Origin: Kordia algicida
GTDB taxonomy: Bacteria; Bacteroidota; Bacteroidia; Flavobacteriales; Flavobacteriaceae
Assembly (NCBI RefSeq): GCF_051013375.1
Contig: NZ_CP142125.1
Reading direction: 5' to 3' (one strand)
Length of the DNA: 64,000 bases
Shown here: positions 17,001 to 24,267 of the stretch, in pieces
Position numbering within the stretch: the stretch's first letter is position 1
How the letters are laid out: every line of letters begins with the position of its first letter
Notes under the pieces: generated by a model
Told to the model about the DNA's origin: nothing
The model's input: only the letters and a program-made list of their open reading frames with translations
The model's database searches: none
Translations under genes and position numbers: made by a program

Positions 17001-17480
17001 AAATGGGGAGAATTATATCAAATTCCTAACGACGATCCATTATTCAAAGCCTTCTTACAAAGCGGAATGGCACGTGTAATTATTACCGTTCGTCCAGGAT
17101 TTGAAGAAATGGTCAACTGGTATATGGCAACAGGACAAGTTTGGAATGGCGGTCAAGTTCCAACGCTTGACGACGACGAATTTGTATCTATTGTTGAAGA
17201 ATTACGTAATCCAGAAAGTGAAGTAGAAGAAACATGGGAAACACGTGTTCCAACTTCATTAACAGTGATTCAAGCTGGTGCTATCGGACTCAACGTAGAA
17301 GGATTGCCATGTAATGACAAATGTGACGATTGGTTACGATTTGACACGGATGGAAATCCAGTATTAGATGCTGATGGAAACCCAATTTCAGACAATCCAA
17401 TAGTTCAAAATGATGAACTCATTGGCGGAACGGAAAGCGGTATCGGTAGCGATGTTGTAGGCAATACAACCGTACAATAA
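14016..17480 (+). CDS. Large uncharacterised protein, first gene of toxin operon (1154 aa)
   Basis: Not recognised. No signal peptide, so it is made in the cytoplasm. Layout: a helical N-terminal domain (residues 1-260, with a Lys/Gln coiled region at 190-250); a beta-rich middle (270-480); the motif EVCCYVPGEVSHIENIMARE (about 497-516); a Thr/Glu/Arg-rich linker; a Gly/Ser/Asn low-complexity segment (570-600); a long helix (615-650); then a conserved-looking block GVYRWVDKVYENKILNYGKR around 655-675. The C terminus carries DTDGNPVLDADGNPISD, calcium-loop-like. It is the first gene after operator array C, and a nuclease toxin and immunity genes follow on the same strand. It may be a delivery or receptor-binding component or a structural protein; that role is inferred from context only. 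Confidence 0.6.
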   Translation: MKQNIKNTLYRFVTMRAPELIGGQEKVLGFANFPEDETSAFITPASQATTPEAKKTAIETAIANYTPNFSSKKDLENENIYFYYFAIWLTKNRTKFTLEEITERVDAFYAPQSTYPSMVQVWDDLHYNILTNGDSYIRDLLLSWIVADCFLTKRDLVERTAENLQKIAQARVVIDKNLFTNEVATEGPRKLKVAEKHFKKQMDAVKAKLNTDELQKIAKEVSKFKKQLSRENQNAKDAYQKTYNQSVKAAYDAATIVERVVTDPDSGETTVVIEYENLVLPTYQFTPTDDLDKSLLAARVSQETVNYITDVETSAGATTLEEVTSILDNEIATNTATTFDNVDFETSQVLIPGGVPVPVATNPNIIPFSYSLCPRRKVGSSLYNILLSINVPNASYDIVSVTTDAGVNTFTDFVEYGSGTSISLAVCYDGIYLSQPINLDMLIEFSNGELYELSIEDFTKKCYLGELQPAASTPVNEAPVAFGIQRLGIADYRKVEQEVCCYVPGEVSHIENIMAREYKSKDVKRTRRQETTDTFSNETERENLTETTSTDRFEMNQEIASINSQDQSFNASVGVNWKSPGGNLGGNASASFSTNTSSEVSENQAITHAKEITERALDKVVQKIREERVSKIIEEYEESSSHGFDNRKGDKHVSGVYRWVDKVYENKILNYGKRLMYEFMIPEPASFHDVAIKLTNSDENQLVRPLDPRKATVQNMADFTKVTKDTYAHWAAIYNAEVEAAPEEAMKITKSYIEEINPQGREHFTGRAYTGEDFNIESGLKRGGIEIPEGYKCTKVEAHVSYNREGSNRAGEIAFHVANKSVSGVPSTLTWGETLQTIENIDVSENLNFTLTANNINILTFNIVMYCELKDRTREAWQLQTFNSIIEAYENRLTIYEEKYAEQQNQQVETFKVNPGFYREIEKTVLRKNCISYLIGHENLGKNMVDNRTSVSAIVPKYSNPALDDYAAKVKFFEQAFEWDIMSYYFYPFYWANKEKWGELYQIPNDDPLFKAFLQSGMARVIITVRPGFEEMVNWYMATGQVWNGGQVPTLDDDEFVSIVEELRNPESEVEETWETRVPTSLTVIQAGAIGLNVEGLPCNDKCDDWLRFDTDGNPVLDADGNPISDNPIVQNDELIGGTESGIGSDVVGNTTVQ

Positions 17481-17513
17481 CAATAACATACCACAGATTT
17501 TAATAGAAAAAGT

Positions 17514-17543
17514 AGTCCCGGACAAGTTTCGGGACAGCTTTTC
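17514..17543 (+). terminator. Possible attenuating hairpin
   Basis: GTCCCG (17515-17520) pairs with CGGGAC (17530-17535), followed by AGCTTTTCT. The T run is short, so it may only reduce transcription into the 663-aa gene. Confidence 0.45.
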
Positions 17544-17595
17544 TAATGTCAAAATTTGACGAAAATCTAAGTATTAACATTTTAAAATAATAATT

Positions 17596-19587
17596 ATGCA
17601 TGCATACGAATATGGAATTACAAAATTCAATAAAAAATATCAGCCTGCACCTAACATAACTGTATTTAACGATCGCTTAGTCTTTATTGACAAGGATGGA
17701 AGTGAACAAGAAGATCAATCTACCCCAGAAGCGTTCTCTATATTTTCATATATAGAAGTAAGTCATACAGGTGAAAATACGTTTTCATACGATCTTGAAA
17801 ACAGAAAAAGAGTAAACGCAAGCTTAATGGAAGATTATTTAATTCCTAATAATCACGTTACAATTACAAATGATAATACGCTTACTAATATTCCTGTTTA
17901 TACTGATTCGGTAGAACCTGATTATTACCAAGATGCAACGAATGTCACTATTCATTCGTACGAAGGAAGACACTACATCAAACATAATTTCGCTTCTTAT
18001 GGAGGTGTAGAATCAGTAATTGTAGCTAAAAGTACAAGACCAAAACTATTTACCTTAAAAGATGAAAAATTAAAAGAATTATTAAATAATCCTGAAATAT
18101 CTTTAATTTTTTTCTTTTCAAAAGATGGAGCAAAGCTAGAAGGAGCTCACTTGTCTATTGATGACGTAAAGGATAATGAAATTATTTTCTTTCTAGAAAA
18201 AGATGACAGTTACAATATTTTTGGATCGGTAGCTAGAGTACTTTCAGGAAAAAATATCAATTCACTATCGCAAATGCCTTATACAGCAACAGCAAATTTG
18301 GCAAATGTGTTTAAGGTTGATACTGAGCCTGAACAAATAAAAAAAGTATGTAAAGGTCATTTGGAAGCTAAACAAACAAATCAAGAAAAAGGGTTCTTTT
18401 ACTACTTAGGACAGGCAGTAGATTTTGTAGCTAAACTCACAGCCAAATTTTTTAAAGTAACTCAAGGCGACCCACTAATTTATATTGGAGAAGCAATTTC
18501 CGAAAACCTTAGATTTGATGAAAAGCGATGGCGTTATTTTGACGAAGAAGGAAAACCCAGTAAAAACTTTGAACCGATTATCCCTGGATTCTTACATTTT
18601 TTAGAGATTGCTGATGTTATACATGAAAATATAGAAAAAAACAGTGAAAACTTTAAATCTAAACTAGCAGGGATTGAAGATAGAATTGATGAGTTTCTTG
18701 ACATCGTACCCATAAGAAGCATTCGAAGGTATTTAAAGAAAAAACTCAAAATTCTTTTTGATGTGATTGAAAAAATGAGAGATGTATACGATACCGTTAT
18801 CAAAATCATCACTTCAAAAGAGATATTCTTATTTGCGAATGCCTTACTCATCGGATTACTCAACAGTTTATCGGCTGCCGTAGGTGGTATTTTAACCCTT
18901 ATTGGACACATCATGAATTTACCATATTACCTATATAAAGCATCGGAAACAAAATCTGAGCGTAAATCTGGTTATATAAGTATGGTCATAGAGTTACTGG
19001 AAAATGGCATTGAAGCCTTTATAAGTCTCTTCTCTGTTAAAAACTTAGCTGCTATAGCTAGTTTTTTTATAGAAGCACCAGGACTTGTTAGAGATTTTCT
19101 TACCAGTCCTAGTACCATTATGACCAAAACTACAGAAGCAGGAAGTTATGTAAAAACACATAGTGATGCCATAGGCTACGGTATGGGTTACGCTATTGGT
19201 TTTGTGGTAGAAGAAGTACTTACTACCATGGCTACTATGGGAACTGCAAATGTGGTAAAAGCAGTCAAAGTAACAGTAGATTCCTTTAAAAGCATCTTAA
19301 TTGCTTCAGGTAAAGCTGCCAAATTTACTATTACCAGCCCTAAAACCTTGGTAAAAGGAATGAGTTTGCTCTTTAAGCGCATGCGAAAACTAAATGTACC
19401 TAAACTATTAGATGAATTATTAGCATTCTTAAAAAGCTTACTCACTACTGCTAGGCAATTGGCAGAAGAAGCCTTTGATAAAGCTTTTAAACACAATCCG
19501 TTAGTAAAAGTACAATTGCAACGTGCTGGATATGCTCCTACGGAAGTGATAGATGATCTTATACGAATTTGTCCCATAAAAGCATAA
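17596..19587 (+). CDS. Helix-rich putative toxin-delivery or pretoxin protein (663 aa)
   Basis: Not recognised. No signal peptide. Residues 1-270 are a mixed alpha/beta domain; residues 270-430 are long amphipathic helices (region DRIDEFLDIVPIRSIRRYLK). Several hydrophobic helices follow: about 413-440 (IFLFANALLIGLLNSLSAAV), 480-500 and 524-545 (GYGMGYAIGFVVEEVLTTMA). Such a hydrophobic helical block before a nuclease resembles the translocation or pretoxin part of polymorphic toxins. The WHH nuclease gene starts 4 nt after the stop in another reading frame, so the two may work as a pair or be the halves of a once single toxin. Function inferred from context. Confidence 0.55.
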   Translation: MHAYEYGITKFNKKYQPAPNITVFNDRLVFIDKDGSEQEDQSTPEAFSIFSYIEVSHTGENTFSYDLENRKRVNASLMEDYLIPNNHVTITNDNTLTNIPVYTDSVEPDYYQDATNVTIHSYEGRHYIKHNFASYGGVESVIVAKSTRPKLFTLKDEKLKELLNNPEISLIFFFSKDGAKLEGAHLSIDDVKDNEIIFFLEKDDSYNIFGSVARVLSGKNINSLSQMPYTATANLANVFKVDTEPEQIKKVCKGHLEAKQTNQEKGFFYYLGQAVDFVAKLTAKFFKVTQGDPLIYIGEAISENLRFDEKRWRYFDEEGKPSKNFEPIIPGFLHFLEIADVIHENIEKNSENFKSKLAGIEDRIDEFLDIVPIRSIRRYLKKKLKILFDVIEKMRDVYDTVIKIITSKEIFLFANALLIGLLNSLSAAVGGILTLIGHIMNLPYYLYKASETKSERKSGYISMVIELLENGIEAFISLFSVKNLAAIASFFIEAPGLVRDFLTSPSTIMTKTTEAGSYVKTHSDAIGYGMGYAIGFVVEEVLTTMATMGTANVVKAVKVTVDSFKSILIASGKAAKFTITSPKTLVKGMSLLFKRMRKLNVPKLLDELLAFLKSLLTTARQLAEEAFDKAFKHNPLVKVQLQRAGYAPTEVIDDLIRICPIKA

Positions 19588-19591
19588 GAGT

Positions 19592-20665
19592 ATGAGAACG
19601 TTTATACAAAAGCTCTTGCTATTATGGGGAGCTAAAAAAAGGAAAAAGCAGGCAACAGTTGCATGGCTTAAAAAATATGGCTTAAAAATTGTATATAAAA
19701 AAGAAACATCGCTTATCTTAGGGTGTTTTTTTATGAGACCTACACGTCCTGGAAAAATAGACTTATTGGATCATAGAGGTAATATTTTAGAAAAAAACAT
19801 CAGTGATGTAAACATAGGTAAATACACCAAAAAATACGAAGATGCTGCACAAGCAAAGTATTCAGATTTGCCAAAAGATAAAGCACTTCCTAAGCATTTG
19901 GATGACTTAGTTAAAGAAAAATCACTAAAAAAATTAGTAGCTAAGAATAAAAAGTTTCTTGATGATAATAATTTAGTAACTAGAAAAACAACAAAAGGTA
20001 CTAATGTAGAATTAATAAATAAAAAAACAGGAGTTACTATTGTGCGAGGAAGTACAATAGACTTGGAAAAAATTATTTACTTCCTTAAATTAAACCCATC
20101 AGAACAGCAAAAACTAATTAATAAAACTAATAATGCCATAAACACAGGGAGATCAAAAAATAGAGGATATAAAAAGACTCCTAATAGCAAAGCAAAAATA
20201 GAAAAAAAATTAAGAGAGGCTGGCGTAAATATTGATATCCCTACAGCGAAAGGAGGTGCGGAAATAGCTCCAGAACTTAATGTGCTGGGTGATAGAATGT
20301 TTTTAACAGATGGGAAATTAGGAACTGGGAATTATATTGATCTTTATGATAATGGTATTACCGATGGACAGATTAATAATTTTATACAAAAAGTAAAACA
20401 GTTTAAGGGAGAAGTAAGGGCTAATGTTACTAGTGTAAGAGGTGCTGACTTTACCAACTGTTGGATAGAGATGGGGATAGACCCTATTCTAGGGAATAAA
20501 ATTTATAAATATATCGATATTACTTGGCATCATTTAGACGATCTTAGTATAGACTTAAAGAGTAGATTCCAATTAGTTGTTACTAAAATTCACGAGGCAA
20601 CTTTTGCACATATGGGTAGTGACAAACAAATAAGACAATTATTAGAAATTATTGAATTAAATTAA
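19592..20665 (+). CDS. HNH/ENDO VII-type nuclease toxin (WHH-like C-terminal domain)
   Basis: Protein of 357 aa. The N-terminal 50 residues are basic with a short hydrophobic stretch (TSLILGCFFM). Residues 80-200 are lysine-rich linker. The C-terminal 100 residues fit the WHH branch of HNH/ENDO VII nucleases: an Asp/Glu-containing strand, then ITWHHLDD (Trp312-His313-His314), RFQLVVTKIHEATFAHMGS with the downstream histidines, ending near the C terminus. These domains are DNA- or RNA-cleaving toxin modules of polymorphic toxins. A SUKH-1 immunity gene starts 2 nt after its stop, the textbook partner of such nucleases. No signal peptide; delivery probably needs the upstream proteins or cell lysis. 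Confidence 0.75.
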   Translation: MRTFIQKLLLLWGAKKRKKQATVAWLKKYGLKIVYKKETSLILGCFFMRPTRPGKIDLLDHRGNILEKNISDVNIGKYTKKYEDAAQAKYSDLPKDKALPKHLDDLVKEKSLKKLVAKNKKFLDDNNLVTRKTTKGTNVELINKKTGVTIVRGSTIDLEKIIYFLKLNPSEQQKLINKTNNAINTGRSKNRGYKKTPNSKAKIEKKLREAGVNIDIPTAKGGAEIAPELNVLGDRMFLTDGKLGTGNYIDLYDNGITDGQINNFIQKVKQFKGEVRANVTSVRGADFTNCWIEMGIDPILGNKIYKYIDITWHHLDDLSIDLKSRFQLVVTKIHEATFAHMGSDKQIRQLLEIIELN

Positions 20666-20667
20666 TT

Positions 20668-21075
20668 ATGAGATTATTTAAAAAATCAAGTACACAAGTA
20701 ACTGAAGAAGATTTACAAGAATTTGAAAATACTCTAGGAAAACGTTTACCAGAAGATTATAGACAGTTTATGAAGGATTATAATGGAGGAATTCAAATAA
20801 AAGAAGGAAATCTTTGGTATCCCAATTATGTTAGTGAGGAAGGCGAGTTGGTTTTGAAAAAAATTCATAGACTTGAAATAGCAATTAGTCTAACTGAAAT
20901 CTATGATTTTTTGCCAAAGGCTGTTAATATAGGAGGCTTTTTCGGGGGTATTATAGCTATGTCCTTATCAGACAATGATTATGGTAATATCTACATCCAA
21001 TTTAGTTATACTGATCCAGAAAAGGTGGCAGATTCTTTTACAGAATTTATAGAAGGTTTAGAAGATTACGATTAA
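20668..21075 (+). CDS. SMI1/KNR4 (SUKH-1) immunity protein
   Basis: A 135-aa cytoplasmic protein with the SUKH-1 signature: EFENTLGKRLPEDYRQFMKDYNGG (residues 18-41), a glycine-rich IGGFFGGIIAMSLSDNDYGN, and the terminal helix DSFTEFIEGLE. The start codon lies 2 nt after the stop of the nuclease gene, so it is almost certainly the cognate immunity protein that blocks the WHH nuclease inside the producer. Length is normal. It shows recognisable similarity to the remnant at 21093 and to the genes at 21776 and 23494. Confidence 0.85.
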   Translation: MRLFKKSSTQVTEEDLQEFENTLGKRLPEDYRQFMKDYNGGIQIKEGNLWYPNYVSEEGELVLKKIHRLEIAISLTEIYDFLPKAVNIGGFFGGIIAMSLSDNDYGNIYIQFSYTDPEKVADSFTEFIEGLEDYD

Positions 21076-21092
21076 AGTAAGCTGAATTCCCC

Positions 21093-21212
21093 ATGCTAGG
21101 AGAAAACCATGGAGCTATCTATGCATTCTACCCAGACGGAGAACGAGTAGATTTAGCCTCTTCTTTTACAGAATTTATAAATGGTCTTGTAGCTAAATAT
21201 TATAATTACTAA
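21093..21212 (+). pseudogene. 3' remnant of a SUKH-1 immunity gene
   Basis: An open stretch of 39 codons encodes the end of a SUKH-1 protein: GAIYAFYPDGERVDLASSFT followed by EFINGL. It aligns with the last 35-40 residues of the neighbouring SUKH genes (GEVYIFNFDGSEP / SFEEFIESL, and GSIYVYYSDGEMH / SLTEFLQGL). In-frame stop codons lie just upstream (TAA at 21078-21080), and no N-terminal part is present. It is the tail left by deletion or recombination of an immunity gene. Confidence 0.75.
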
Positions 21213-21248
21213 ATAGTTAATTTAAAAAAAATTCATGAAATTCAAAAC

Positions 21249-21275
21249 CACGCCAACCCTAAAAAGTTGGCGTTT
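21249..21275 (+). terminator. Hairpin repeat 1 (GCCAAC/GTTGGC)
   Basis: CGCCAAC (21251-21257) pairs with GTTGGCG (21266-21272), followed by TTTCTATTTTAATTG. The hairpin and flanks recur at 22213 and 22574 almost unchanged, each time between immunity genes. Confidence 0.75.
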
Positions 21276-21344
21276 CTATTTTAATTGTAAATTGTAGCGA
21301 AATTGATCTTCAAAGCTACTAATGAAATTTGAAAAGAAAAATAA

Positions 21345-21734
21345 ATGTCACTCACATACAACATACGATTCAAAAAAAAGATTGTAGAAAAAAAACAATT
21401 CAAAGAATTTCAAGAAAAACATAAAAATAAAATATTATTAATATCTGACATACACACAACTGATAGGTCTTATGTAGACAGCATCTTTGAAGACTATACT
21501 ATTGAATTTGATTTAGGAACTGCTTCTTTTATTGATTTTGATATATTGAAAAAAGAAACTGATCCGCAAGAGAGAAATAAATTGATTCTAAGCCTTCATG
21601 ATAAAATTGTAAATGAAATCTATCCAGAAGAAGATTATTTCTTCAGCTTTAATGGTGATATCATATATCAGATGCGTGAAAATGGTATCACAAAAAGAAA
21701 TTCGAAAAGTAGCTTTTATCAAAATTTAGATTAA
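21345..21734 (+). CDS. Putative immunity protein (129 aa)
   Basis: Not recognised as a named family. It is a soluble, acidic to neutral protein without signal peptide. Visible segments are a strand-rich start (SLTYNIRFKKKIVEKKQFKE), ILLISDIHTTDRSYVDSIFE, and an acidic EIYPEEDYFFSFNGDII. It sits between hairpin repeat 1 and a SUKH-1 gene, inside a run of immunity genes with the same size and strand, so an immunity role is the best guess. It has no SUKH-type LPxxY motif. Confidence 0.55.
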   Translation: MSLTYNIRFKKKIVEKKQFKEFQEKHKNKILLISDIHTTDRSYVDSIFEDYTIEFDLGTASFIDFDILKKETDPQERNKLILSLHDKIVNEIYPEEDYFFSFNGDIIYQMRENGITKRNSKSSFYQNLD

Positions 21735-21775
21735 AGATTGTGGGTGTTCTCTTTTAGCTATCTTTCTGAAAAATT

Positions 21776-22201
21776 ATGAAAAAAATAACATTAGAATTAC
21801 AAGAAAAAAAAGTTACCCTTAACGAAATAAATTCTTTTGAAAAAGAATATGGTTTTAAACTAATTAATAGTTATAAATCCTTTTTAACAGAAAATAATGG
21901 AGGAGTTCCCATAGAAAATATTTTTTGGGATGGTAACATAGCATCTGGAGTATCTGTATTTTTTCCTCTCAAATATGGTAAAAATTCACTAGAAAATACG
22001 ATTTCCTATTTACACAGAGAAGATGCTTTACCTAAAACCTATTTCCCTTTTGCTAGTACAGGAGGAGCAAGTATTTATGCTTTTTCAATGAAGAAAGAAA
22101 ACTTTGGAGAAGTTTATATTTTTAATTTTGACGGTTCAGAACCATTTAAAATTACCAATTCTTTTGAAGAATTTATTGAAAGTCTTGAAATAGATGAATA
22201 A
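21776..22201 (+). CDS. SMI1/KNR4 (SUKH-1) immunity protein
   Basis: A 141-aa protein with the SUKH pattern: INSFEKEYGFKLINSYKSFL (about 17-36), NNGG, a central FPLKYG, GGASIYAFSMKKENFGEVYI, and the C-terminal helix SFEEFIESLE. No adjacent toxin gene exists, so it is an orphan immunity gene of a polyimmunity array. It is flanked by hairpin repeats 1 and 2. Codon use and base composition match its neighbours. Confidence 0.8.
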   Translation: MKKITLELQEKKVTLNEINSFEKEYGFKLINSYKSFLTENNGGVPIENIFWDGNIASGVSVFFPLKYGKNSLENTISYLHREDALPKTYFPFASTGGASIYAFSMKKENFGEVYIFNFDGSEPFKITNSFEEFIESLEIDE

Positions 22202-22212
22202 AATAACTCATA

Positions 22213-22245
22213 AAAACAACGCCAACCCTAAAAAGTTGGCGTTTT
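22213..22245 (+). terminator. Hairpin repeat 2 (GCCAAC/GTTGGC)
   Basis: CGCCAAC (22220-22226) and GTTGGCG (22235-22241) with the same loop (CCTAAAAA) and the same downstream TTTTAATTGTAAATT as repeat 1. It probably ends the SUKH-1 transcript. Confidence 0.75.
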
Positions 22246-22279
22246 CCATTTTAATTGTAAATTTTCATAAATTAAAAAT

Positions 22280-22564
22280 ATGAAAACATTAAGAATAAAA
22301 GCAGAAGATTTAGATTTAGTTGGATTAGATGGAGGTGGAACCGAAATATTACATTACCAAGGAAAACCATTCACAGGAATTTGTTTAACCTATGAAGATG
22401 CTGGATGGTTGTCTCTTGAAAAAGAATTTCAAGATGGATACCAAGAAGGTTGGGTACGATTATACTATGAAAATGGACAATTGGAAGAAGAATATTTTAT
22501 GCACAACAATATTATGGATCCTGATTTAGGAGGTGCTTGGGACGAAGAAGGCAATCCTATATAA
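22280..22564 (+). CDS. MORN-repeat-variant immunity/antitoxin-like protein (94 aa)
   Basis: Small cytoplasmic protein with degenerate MORN-variant repeats: HYQGKPFTGICLTYEDAG, then EKEFQDGYQEGWVRLYYENG, then QLEEEYFMHNN. Family knowledge: proteins of this type are often found as immunity or antitoxin partners in polymorphic toxin loci. Here it is flanked by hairpin repeats 2 and 3 like a cassette, with no adjacent toxin. The cognate toxin is unknown. Confidence 0.65.
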   Translation: MKTLRIKAEDLDLVGLDGGGTEILHYQGKPFTGICLTYEDAGWLSLEKEFQDGYQEGWVRLYYENGQLEEEYFMHNNIMDPDLGGAWDEEGNPI

Positions 22565-22573
22565 AACTCAAAA

Positions 22574-22602
22574 CCACGCCAACACTAAAAAGTTGGCGTT
22601 TT
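22574..22602 (+). terminator. Hairpin repeat 3 (GCCAAC/GTTGGC)
   Basis: CGCCAAC (22577-22583) and GTTGGCG (22592-22598), loop ACTAAAAA, followed by TTTTCCATTTAAATA. One loop base differs from repeats 1 and 2. Confidence 0.75.
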
Positions 22603-22641
22603 CCATTTAAATACTATCTTCATACATTCAAAATCTAACTC

Positions 22642-23016
22642 ATGGAAAACCCACAAAAAGTAACGCTTTTTTTAGGAAAATTTTCTTCACAAAAACGATT
22701 AAATTCATTTCTAGAAGAACACTATGACGAAGATGCTGAGGTTTCTTCTGAGTTTATGGAAGCTTTTCAAATTGAATACATCGATCACGACTTTCAAGAG
22801 GTAGATTTTTACACAAACAAAACCTCCAAAGAAGCAATTTTTAAAGACTTCTCTTATGTTGAATCTTTTATTAAAGAAATTCCAGAACTCGATTGGAAAG
22901 CATACAACAGTATCATTCTCCTTTATAATTTTAAATATCCAGGAACGATCAAAGAAACCAAAAACGTAAAATTTATTGCTACTTTTGAATATAAAGAAGA
23001 AGCAAACAACCCATGA
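22642..23016 (+). CDS. Imm22-like immunity protein
   Basis: A 124-aa soluble protein. The opening KVTLFLGKFSSQKRLNSFLE, followed by SSEFMEAFQIEYIDHDFQEV and FSYVESFIKEIPELDW, fits the Imm22 family of polymorphic toxin immunity proteins. It overlaps the next gene by 4 nt (ATGA), so the two immunity genes are translationally coupled. No toxin adjoins it, as expected in a polyimmunity array. Confidence 0.7.
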   Translation: MENPQKVTLFLGKFSSQKRLNSFLEEHYDEDAEVSSEFMEAFQIEYIDHDFQEVDFYTNKTSKEAIFKDFSYVESFIKEIPELDWKAYNSIILLYNFKYPGTIKETKNVKFIATFEYKEEANNP

Positions 23017-23480
23017 AATTCAAAAAAGAAGTCCAGGAACAATTTCGAAAAGCAGGTTGGTATGAAGGAAGAAATCTCAAAAAGAAATATGATAAAATCA
23101 ATGGATTCCATGAATTACCAGACTTTCTAAAAGAATTTCTATACGAATATGGCGATCTATTAGTAGAAACAAATGATCCTAACAATACCTTTACAGGAAC
23201 GCTCAATCTCAAAGCAGTACCAAGAAAAAGATTGAAAATAAAATCCTATTTACAAAAACCTTCATTGGAAGGCAATGTACTTACATTTCCTGTTGGATTC
23301 TATCAAAATGCACACTTTCCATATACCGTAGAATGTGACAAAACGGGCGCTATTCATCTCATAGGAGAATTTCCAGCAAAGTTTACAACCAACTTCAAAA
23401 AAGGAATTGAAAAAATTATTCTAGAAGATCATTCAGGTCTCGATTGGGATTATCAAGATAAAATTTGGGAAGAAGAATAA
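23013..23480 (+). CDS. SUKH-3-like immunity protein
   Basis: A 155-aa protein with the SUKH-3 opening pattern EQFRKAGWYEGRN (residues 9-21: aGW..gR), followed by FLKEFLYEYGDL and a central TFPVGFYQNAHFPYT. Cytoplasmic, no signal peptide. It is coupled to the Imm22-like gene by an ATGA overlap and followed 13 bp later by a SUKH-1 gene, making a small operon of three unlike immunity families. The target toxin is unknown. Confidence 0.7.
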   Translation: MKFKKEVQEQFRKAGWYEGRNLKKKYDKINGFHELPDFLKEFLYEYGDLLVETNDPNNTFTGTLNLKAVPRKRLKIKSYLQKPSLEGNVLTFPVGFYQNAHFPYTVECDKTGAIHLIGEFPAKFTTNFKKGIEKIILEDHSGLDWDYQDKIWEEE

Positions 23481-23493
23481 ATCAATAAAATAT

Positions 23494-23925
23494 ATGATTA
23501 AATGCAAACAAAAAGGTGAAAAAGCAATCACTCTCAAAGAAATTGAACAACTAGAAACGGATTACAGCATCAAATTACCAGAAGATTACAAAAATCATAT
23601 GCTAAAATTCAATGGTATCAATCCTTTAGAAGATTACTATTTTTTACCAGATACTTGGGAAGATGAAATCAACTTTTTTAGTACATTGCCCATAAAATAT
23701 GGACATTATATCTTTGAAAAAGCCAATCTAATAGGCTATCTAGAAGACTATCCTGAAAATCATGTTTCCATTGGTAGAACTAGAACTGGTGGTTTATCAC
23801 TATCACTTCATAAAGAAGACTATGGAAGTATTTATGTCTATTATTCTGATGGAGAAATGCACAAACTAGCAGCTTCTCTAACAGAATTTCTTCAAGGTTT
23901 AGAAATCTGTGAAGACTTTGATTAA
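23494..23925 (+). CDS. SMI1/KNR4 (SUKH-1) immunity protein
   Basis: A 143-aa protein with the clearest SUKH-1 motif of the cluster: IEQLETDYSIKLPEDYKNHM, then FNGINPLEDYYFLPDTW, SIGRTRTGGLSLSLHKEDYG, and the C-terminal SLTEFLQGLE. The terminal segment aligns with the remnant at 21093 and the gene at 20668. Cytoplasmic. Likely an orphan immunity gene acquired or kept against a competitor toxin. The next gene begins 16 nt after its stop. Confidence 0.82.
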   Translation: MIKCKQKGEKAITLKEIEQLETDYSIKLPEDYKNHMLKFNGINPLEDYYFLPDTWEDEINFFSTLPIKYGHYIFEKANLIGYLEDYPENHVSIGRTRTGGLSLSLHKEDYGSIYVYYSDGEMHKLAASLTEFLQGLEICEDFD

Positions 23926-23941
23926 TAAATGCAACAGAAAA

Positions 23942-24262
23942 ATGAATTGGCTCACCAAAAAAATAAAAGAACATGTCGCCTACATGGAGAATACGCATGT
24001 AAACGATCCGAAAACAACAGTTTTATTAGATGAAATAGAAGAATTATTACAAAAAGATATGACACTTACTATTAAAACTTTACAGCAATTAGATTTGTTA
24101 TCTATTGAATGGATTTGCTCACGTTTTGAAAGTGTATCTTATAAATTACAAAGCAAAGTATTCGTTATAACATTAGAAAGTTTACTCAAAAAATTTTCTC
24201 CCAATATTAATGGTTTCAAAGAAGAAGTTCAGGAAGCAAAAAATGCTTACAACGTAAATTAA
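23942..24262 (+). CDS. Small all-helical immunity-like protein (106 aa)
   Basis: Not recognised. The frame is open from a GTG at 23909 inside the preceding SUKH gene, but the ATG at 23942 (MNWLTKKIKEHVAYMEN) is preferred. The whole product is predicted to be helical (LDEIEELLQKDMTLTIKTLQ; FVITLESLLKKFSPNINGFK) and soluble. Position in the polyimmunity run suggests the same kind of role; no family motif supports it further. Confidence 0.5.
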   Translation: MNWLTKKIKEHVAYMENTHVNDPKTTVLLDEIEELLQKDMTLTIKTLQQLDLLSIEWICSRFESVSYKLQSKVFVITLESLLKKFSPNINGFKEEVQEAKNAYNVN

Positions 24263-24267
24263 TAAAA

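Noticed and set aside
23909..23941. GTG start for the helical 106-aa gene
   Set aside because: It would overlap the SUKH-1 coding end by 17 nt and add a non-conserved cysteine-containing stretch; the ATG at 23942 gives a cleaner helical start.
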